Below, piece after piece: positions 43,894 to 48,275 of a stretch of 48,275 nucleotides of DNA; the stretch's first letter is position 1, and every line of letters begins with the position of its first letter. Both the position numbers and the translations under genes were made by a program. Below the pieces are notes generated by a model. That model was not told where the DNA came from, searched no databases, and saw only the letters and a list, made by a program, of their open reading frames with translations. This stretch comes from DSAR01 sp034437315 (lineage in GTDB: Bacteria > Chloroflexota > Anaerolineae > B4-G1): assembly GCA_034437315.1 (NCBI GenBank), contig DAOTUC010000154.1, positions 1 through 48,275 on the forward strand, written 5' to 3'.

Positions 43894-45639
43894 ATGTTTT
43901 CCAAAAAGTTGTATATCCTGGCTACACTCGTGTTAGCTGGGAGCCTCTTGCTTTCTGCCTGTGGGCAACAAGAGGTCATCAGGACTGTCGAAATCACCGT
44001 TCCGGGCGAAGAGGTTGAGGTGGTTGTCACTGCGCCGCCCGAGATGGTCGAGGTCACGCGCGAGGTCGAGGTCGAGGTCGAGGTTGAGGCGCCGACCGAG
44101 CCGGGATTGAGCGCTGCTTGCACTTACAACGCTTACCGGATGGGTTGGGTGATGGACTATGGCGATGCTGAGAACATCCTCAACGTCGTCTACCACCCCG
44201 ATTCCCCCTTCCAGTACACCTTCTGGGACGACGACGAGTACCGGGACCTGGTCGAACAGGCGCTGACCGAGTTCGACCCCGACGTCCGCGCCGACCTGTG
44301 GAGCCAGGCGGAGCAGATCCTGCTGACCGACCACGTGTCGATCATCCCCGTCTTCTACTACGATCGCACCGAGCTACTGAATCCGGACATCGAGGCGGTC
44401 TTCCCGCCCTTCGGCTCGCCGCCCGTCAAGCATTGGCGCTTGCCGGCCGGTCAGACTGAATTGATCTACCGGGTCGCGACCGAACCGCCCACACTGGACG
44501 TCAACACCGCGACCGACACCACCTCCCACCTGGTCCAGCACCAGATCATGGACGCGCTCTACGAGTACACCGCCGACGGCGAGATCGAGCCGGCGGGCGC
44601 TGTCTCCTACGAAGTTTCAGACGACGGCCTGGTCTACACCATCAACCTGCGCGAGGACGCGGCCTGGTCGGATGGCGAGCCCGTGACCGCCCAGCACTAC
44701 GTGGACGGCATCACCCGCTTGCTGGAACCCGCGACCGCCGCCGAGTACGCCTGGCTGATGTACGTGGTCGAGGGCGCCGAGGCCTTCAACACCGGCGAGA
44801 CGGACGATCCCGCCACCCTGGGCGTGCGCGCGATTGACGATTACACCCTCGAGATCACGCTGAAAGAGGCCGCCTCTTACTTCGACAGCATCCTGGCCTT
44901 CTCCACCACCTACCCCGTCCGCCTGGACGTCATCAACGAGTACGGCGAGCTGTGGGCCGAGCCCGGTAACTTCGTCGGCAATGGCGCGTTCTTGCTGACC
45001 GAATGGGCGCACGACGATTACGTGGTGGTCGAGAAGAACCCCGATTACTGGGGCGCCGCCGACGTGACGGTCGAGCGGATCACCTTCCCCATCATCATTG
45101 AGGACGCGACCGCGTTGGCCGCTTACGAGCGCGGCGAGTTGGACGTTGGCGGGTTCCCCGGCGATGAGCTGCCTCGCTTGCTAGAGGACATGCCGGATCA
45201 CGTCCGCGTCTTGACCCGCCCCGGCCCATACTACATCGGGCTGAACTTCCTCCGCGAACCCACCGACAACGTGAACCTCCGCAAGGCGCTGGCTTCGTCC
45301 ATCGACAAGCGCGCGATCCTGGACAGTGTGCTCCAGATGCCCTGGCGTCAGGACGCCTGCGGCGTGATCCCGCCCAACATCCCCGGTCACCAGGGCTGCG
45401 GCGAGGTTGGCTATGAGTTCAACCCCGACGCCGCGATGGGTTACCTGGAAGCCGCGGTGGACGAGATGGGCGTCGAGGAAGCTGGCGACATCACGCTCAA
45501 CCTCTGGTTCAACCGGGGCAACGAGGACGTTCTGGACGCAGTCGCCGAGCAGTGGGAAACCAACCTCGGCATCAACGTCAACGTGACCATCATGGAGTGG
45601 GCCGCGTACCTGGACACTCTTGATCAGTGCAACAACTAA
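43894..45639 (+). CDS. Peptide-binding lipoprotein (SBP family 5) with circularly permuted order
   Basis: 581 residues. Signal peptide with lipobox LLSAC (Cys23), then a Val/Glu/Thr-rich linker (24-72). Residues 76-184 (CTYNAYRMGWVMDYGDAEN, WDDDEYRDLVEQAL, ADLWSQAEQILLTDHVSIIP, FGSPPVKHWRLP) are what is normally the C-terminal part of a family-5 binding protein. Residues 188-581 then begin the normal N-terminus (ELIYRVATEPPTLDVNTATD) and run through EDAAWSDGEPVTA, VGNGAFLLTEW and ALASSIDKRAIL to EWAAYLDTLDQCNN, then stop. The end thus joins in sense to residue 76. The SBP domain of the regulator at 1-3957 has the same parts in canonical order. AAGGAGG precedes ATG. An in-frame, well-kept coding sequence argues against simple decay; assembly error is the main alternative. 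Confidence 0.88.
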   Translation: MFSKKLYILATLVLAGSLLLSACGQQEVIRTVEITVPGEEVEVVVTAPPEMVEVTREVEVEVEVEAPTEPGLSAACTYNAYRMGWVMDYGDAENILNVVYHPDSPFQYTFWDDDEYRDLVEQALTEFDPDVRADLWSQAEQILLTDHVSIIPVFYYDRTELLNPDIEAVFPPFGSPPVKHWRLPAGQTELIYRVATEPPTLDVNTATDTTSHLVQHQIMDALYEYTADGEIEPAGAVSYEVSDDGLVYTINLREDAAWSDGEPVTAQHYVDGITRLLEPATAAEYAWLMYVVEGAEAFNTGETDDPATLGVRAIDDYTLEITLKEAASYFDSILAFSTTYPVRLDVINEYGELWAEPGNFVGNGAFLLTEWAHDDYVVVEKNPDYWGAADVTVERITFPIIIEDATALAAYERGELDVGGFPGDELPRLLEDMPDHVRVLTRPGPYYIGLNFLREPTDNVNLRKALASSIDKRAILDSVLQMPWRQDACGVIPPNIPGHQGCGEVGYEFNPDAAMGYLEAAVDEMGVEEAGDITLNLWFNRGNEDVLDAVAEQWETNLGINVNVTIMEWAAYLDTLDQCNN

Positions 45640-45659
45640 CCTAGTTTGATAGCTGCTTT

Positions 45660-45692
45660 CCCCCTGGGGTTCCCTCGGGAGCCCCAGGGGGG
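45660..45692 (+). terminator. GC-rich hairpin between the SBP gene and the permease genes
   Basis: CCCCCTGGGG pairs with CCCCAGGGGG, extended inward by three more pairs. It lies 20 bases after the SBP stop. No T run follows, so it is more likely a processing/stabilising hairpin or partial attenuator that raises SBP expression over the permeases. The rest of the gap (45693-45834) has an inverted repeat AATCACAAA/TTTGTGATT but no gene. Confidence 0.6.
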
Positions 45693-45834
45693 CTTGAGAT
45701 TGAACGCTGATCACGAGTGTAATCACAAATTCACAAATGTGGAATAGCCCTCTACTTTATGGTTTTGTGATTGCATTTGTGGACTGGACAGAAAGCGACC
45801 TTAAGACGGGTATATTTTTTAGGAGAGTGAGAGT

Positions 45835-46968
45835 ATGCAACGATTAATCGCGCAGCGAATTATCTGGAGTATCCCGGTGCTTATCATGATCACGGTCGTC
45901 ACGTTTGGCATGATGCAGCTCGTGCCCGGCGGCCCTTTCTCTGGCTCCGCGTCGGGGCGTCCGGTCACTCCGGAGATCAGGGCCAATATGGAGGCCAAAT
46001 ACGGCTTGAATAAGCCAGCCTGGCAGCAGTACCTGAGCTATATGGAGCGCCTGTTGCTCCATTTCGACTTCGGGCCTTCTCTGCGGCGCACCGGTCGCTC
46101 GGTCAACACGATGCTCTTTGGCTCGAACTACATGGTGGACGTGTTGCGTGAGCAATTACGGGCCACGTTCGACCTGGAGGCCAGTTCGATGACGTTCACC
46201 GAGACCCCATCTCTGTTCGATTCTGAGGCGCTGGTGATTAAAACGAATGGAGAGATCATCGGCTACGTGTCTATCGGATGGCGGGAGCGATTGGATGCCA
46301 TTGGACGCTTTATGCAGTTGGCGCCGATCATGGTCTCCGCCCAGGTGGGCTTTGTCTCCATGATTTTGGCGCTCCTGATCGGCGTTCCCCTGGGTATCAT
46401 CTCCGCGCTCAGACAGAATACGCTGACTGATTACGTGGCGATGTTCTTTTCGATGTTGGGGGTCTCTATCCCTAACTTCCTGTTGGGGATTATCTTGATC
46501 CTGGTCTTCGCCTTGACCCTGGAGTGGTTGCCGACCTATGGCTGGGGGGATGATTGGAAACAGGTGATTTTGCCTGCCATCACGCTGGGCACCGGTGGCA
46601 TGGCTATTATCGCTCGCCTGACGCGGGCCAGCATGCTCGAGGTGATCCGCGCCGATTACATCCGCACCGCCCGCGCGAAGGGCCTGCAAGAACAGGTCGT
46701 CATCGTGCGGCACGCGCTGAAGAACGCGCTGATCCCCGTGACCACCGTCCTGGGGCCGATGATGGCGGCTTGGCTCACCGGTTCCTTCATGGTCGAGTGG
46801 GTCTTCTCCATCGGTGGGATCGGGAAGTTTTTCATCAGCGCCGTCACCGATCGAGACTATATGCTGATTATGGGCTCCATCATCCTGTGGTCGACCGCAT
46901 TGGTCGTGTTTAATTTGCTCGTGGACGTCGCTTATGGCTTTATCGATCCACGTATTCGCTTCGATTAA
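45835..46968 (+). CDS. Peptide ABC transporter permease (OppB/DppB-like) with enlarged external loop
   Basis: 377 residues against about 306 for OppB. The N-terminal IAQRIIWSIPVLIMITVVTFGMMQLVPGGPF helix is typical, and the later half has the EAA coupling motif region (RADYIRTARAKGLQEQVVIVRHALKNALIPVTT). Between YMVDVLREQLRATF and PIMVSAQVGFVSM there is an extra stretch of about 60 residues (including TFTETPSLFDSEALVIKTNG) in the external loop after the first helix. This loop could contact the permuted binding protein. AGGAGAG precedes the ATG. Confidence 0.92.
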   Translation: MQRLIAQRIIWSIPVLIMITVVTFGMMQLVPGGPFSGSASGRPVTPEIRANMEAKYGLNKPAWQQYLSYMERLLLHFDFGPSLRRTGRSVNTMLFGSNYMVDVLREQLRATFDLEASSMTFTETPSLFDSEALVIKTNGEIIGYVSIGWRERLDAIGRFMQLAPIMVSAQVGFVSMILALLIGVPLGIISALRQNTLTDYVAMFFSMLGVSIPNFLLGIILILVFALTLEWLPTYGWGDDWKQVILPAITLGTGGMAIIARLTRASMLEVIRADYIRTARAKGLQEQVVIVRHALKNALIPVTTVLGPMMAAWLTGSFMVEWVFSIGGIGKFFISAVTDRDYMLIMGSIILWSTALVVFNLLVDVAYGFIDPRIRFD

Positions 46969-46978
46969 GGAGTAAGTC

Positions 46979-47995
46979 ATGGCTAAAAAGTTTTCTGCTT
47001 CCGAACGCCGGAAGAAAGAGGAAGAAGAGCGCTTTGTCGGGCGCGGCGTCAGTCTGTGGCAGGACGCTTGGCGGCGATTGTTGCGCAACCGGATGGCGCT
47101 CGCCGGGTTGCTCTTCGCCGCTTTGATGCTCTTCTGTTTTCTCACCGCCGATTTTCTGCCTCCCTATAGCTATCGAGAGGCAGATTACGACGATACGCGG
47201 GCGGGCCCGTCGCTCAAGCATCCGTTTGGGACCGACAAGTTAGGCCGCGACGTCTTTAGCCGTATCTGGTGGGGGACGCGGGTTTCGCTCACGGTGGCGA
47301 TCGTGGGGTCGTTGACCTCCCTGATCATCGGGGTGACCTATGGCTCCATCGCCGGTTATCTGGGCGGCAAGATCGATAATCTGATGATGCGCTTCGTCGA
47401 CGTGATGTACGGCTTCCCAACGCTATTGTTCATCATCCTCATTATGGTCGTGCTGCCCTCCAATAGTGCGATCCAGGGCATGATCAACATCTTCATCGCC
47501 ATCGGCGTCGTGGGTTGGATGGGTATGGCCCGTCTGATTCGCGGGCAGTATCTATCGTTGCGGGAAAAGGAGTTTGTCCTGGCGGCCCAGATGCTCGGCG
47601 CCGGTCCGGCGCGCATCATCTCGCGTCACCTGCTGCCCAATAGCCTGGGGCCGGCCGTCGTTTCTCTGACCTTGGGTATCCCGGGCCTGATCCTGACCGA
47701 GGCGACGCTCAGTTTCATCGGCTTGGGTGTCCCGCCGCCATACCCCAGTTGGGGGCAGATGGTCTCCGAGGGGTGGCGGGGCTTAAGGGCGATGCCCCAC
47801 CTGACGATTTTCCCCGGATTGGCCATCACGTTGACGATGTTGGCTTTCAATTTCCTGGGAGATGGGATGCGAGACGCGCTCGACCCGACGATGCGAGGCA
47901 CCGCCTTGGTCCGGGCGGCCAGGAAAAAGAGCAAGAAGGAAGCGGCCCAGGAGAAGCGAGAGAAGGCCCCTGTCGCTGAGACCGAGACCGCCTAG
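46979..47995 (+). CDS. Peptide ABC transporter permease (OppC/DppC-like)
   Basis: 338 residues. N-terminal cytoplasmic charged segment, first helix ALAGLLFAALMLFCFLTADF, HPFGTDKLGRDVFSRIWWGTRVSL (OppC N-terminal signature), EAA region (REKEFVLAAQMLGAGPARIISRHLLPNSLGP) and SFIGLGVPPPYPSWGQM. The C-terminal tail is Lys/Glu/Ala-rich. GGAG lies just upstream of the ATG, ten bases after oppB ends. Last gene of the operon, followed by a terminator. Confidence 0.95.
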   Translation: MAKKFSASERRKKEEEERFVGRGVSLWQDAWRRLLRNRMALAGLLFAALMLFCFLTADFLPPYSYREADYDDTRAGPSLKHPFGTDKLGRDVFSRIWWGTRVSLTVAIVGSLTSLIIGVTYGSIAGYLGGKIDNLMMRFVDVMYGFPTLLFIILIMVVLPSNSAIQGMINIFIAIGVVGWMGMARLIRGQYLSLREKEFVLAAQMLGAGPARIISRHLLPNSLGPAVVSLTLGIPGLILTEATLSFIGLGVPPPYPSWGQMVSEGWRGLRAMPHLTIFPGLAITLTMLAFNFLGDGMRDALDPTMRGTALVRAARKKSKKEAAQEKREKAPVAETETA

Positions 47996-48048
47996 ATCGA
48001 GCAGATACATCTGGGATTTCCTGGCTTCGGTTGTTGATTTGACAACAA

Positions 48049-48092
48049 TTAAGGGAGGTACACGCCGATACAGTCGGCTGTACCTCCCTTAT
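48049..48092 (+). terminator. Terminator of the peptide transporter operon
   Basis: AAGGGAGGTACA (48051-48062) pairs with TGTACCTCCCTT (48079-48090), with an inner GCCGA/TCGGC stem, giving a long hairpin. ATT and later T-rich sequence follow. Confidence 0.72.
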
Positions 48093-48136
48093 TCATAGTG
48101 ATTTTTAGTTTCTGTAATCCTCCCGCCGGGAAGAAG

Positions 48137-48163
48137 CGCCTTTCCTACGCAGGAAAGACGGCG
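48137..48163 (-). terminator. Possible terminator for a minus-strand gene at the right edge
   Basis: CTTTCCT (48140-48146) and AGGAAAG (48151-48157) form a stem with a four-base loop, with CGC/GCG outside it. It lies just beyond the stop of the partial gene to the right. Confidence 0.4.
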
Positions 48164-48171
48164 TTCCCCGC

Positions 48172-48275
48172 TCATCCGTCGCCCTCAAAGTGATAGAGCG
48201 ACGGAATCTGATCGAAGGCTGCCTGGAATGAATACGTTACTTTTTGATCGGTGCACTGGTGAGTTAGAGCGTCTG
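48172..48275 (-). CDS. Possible C-terminus of a minus-strand gene cut by the window edge
   Basis: From the right edge an open frame on the minus strand reads about 33 residues ending SFQAAFDQIPSLYHFEGDG and a TGA at 48174-48172. The hairpin just beyond supports a gene end here. Another frame is also open, and no family can be recognised. Confidence 0.35.
   Translation of the reverse strand, partial: DALTHQCTDQKVTYSFQAAFDQIPSLYHFEGDG

Noticed and set aside
43960..44100. Repetitive GAGGTCGAGGTCGAG stretch as a possible CRISPR or regulatory repeat
   Set aside because: It encodes the Val/Glu-rich lipoprotein linker; units are short, contiguous and without spacers.
46156..47145. 329-codon minus-strand open frame opposite the permease genes
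   Set aside because: Hydrophilic and low in complexity; a shadow of the two permeases.

Overview
The window looks like a chromosomal segment of an uncultured or little-studied member of the Chloroflexota, probably Anaerolineae/Caldilineae-like. That is an inference from the style of the genes, not from a marker gene. The clues are the high GC content, family-5 peptide-binding lipoproteins with Val/Glu/Thr-rich linkers, a dense set of FHA, Ser/Thr kinase, PP2C and vWA proteins, a roadblock/small-GTPase pair, and a very large BTAD (SARP-type) regulator. There are no rRNA or tRNA genes, no CRISPR array and no transposase.

Layout. (1) 1-3957 (-): a BTAD/AAA/TPR regulator fused to a complete solute-binding-protein (SBP family 5) domain, with one frameshift; it runs off the left edge. 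(2) 3958-4358: a promoter and REP/MITE-like palindromic repeats. (3) 4359-13842: mostly forward metabolic genes: an Atg22-like MFS transporter, a cNMP-sensing histidine kinase (-), a zinc-finger pRiA4-ORF3-like protein, a MalY/PatB aminotransferase, and a YgfM/XdhD-like molybdenum hydroxylase. (4) 13849-25406: housekeeping and mixed genes: RelA/SpoT, RsmD, a P-loop protein and an L,D-transpeptidase (-), a roadblock protein, CTP synthase, TrmFO, an M28 peptidase, a CoA-disulfide-reductase-like flavoprotein and DeoC. (5) 25699-35064: a signalling island. On the minus strand it runs: Ser/Thr kinase with an eight-repeat PQQ propeller, PP2C phosphatase, J-domain/vWA fusion, zinc-ribbon FHA protein, small protein, OmpR-type regulator, Ras/Arf-like GTPase. 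A beta-lactamase-fold protein (-) and a double-FHA protein (+) diverge from one promoter region upstream. (6) 35170-41697: an FGE-sulfatase-like protein coupled to an MrfA-like helicase carrying an HNH insert, another FHA protein (-), a dipeptide epimerase-like enzyme, TrmD on a near-leaderless transcript, and a truncated ECF sigma factor. (7) 41780-47995: a peptide ABC transporter operon (two ATPases, SBP, two permeases).

The two most striking observations are these. The transporter's SBP (43894-45639) reads as a natural circular permutation: the segment that should be its C-terminal end sits between the lipoprotein linker and the start of the mature fold. The regulator at 1-3957 carries an SBP domain in normal order on an apparently cytoplasmic BTAD/ATPase protein, so the window holds an internal comparator that exposes the permutation. 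Other notable items are the kinase/phosphatase/vWA/FHA island, the degenerate flavin subunit of the molybdenum enzyme, and a three-copy dispersed palindromic repeat family.
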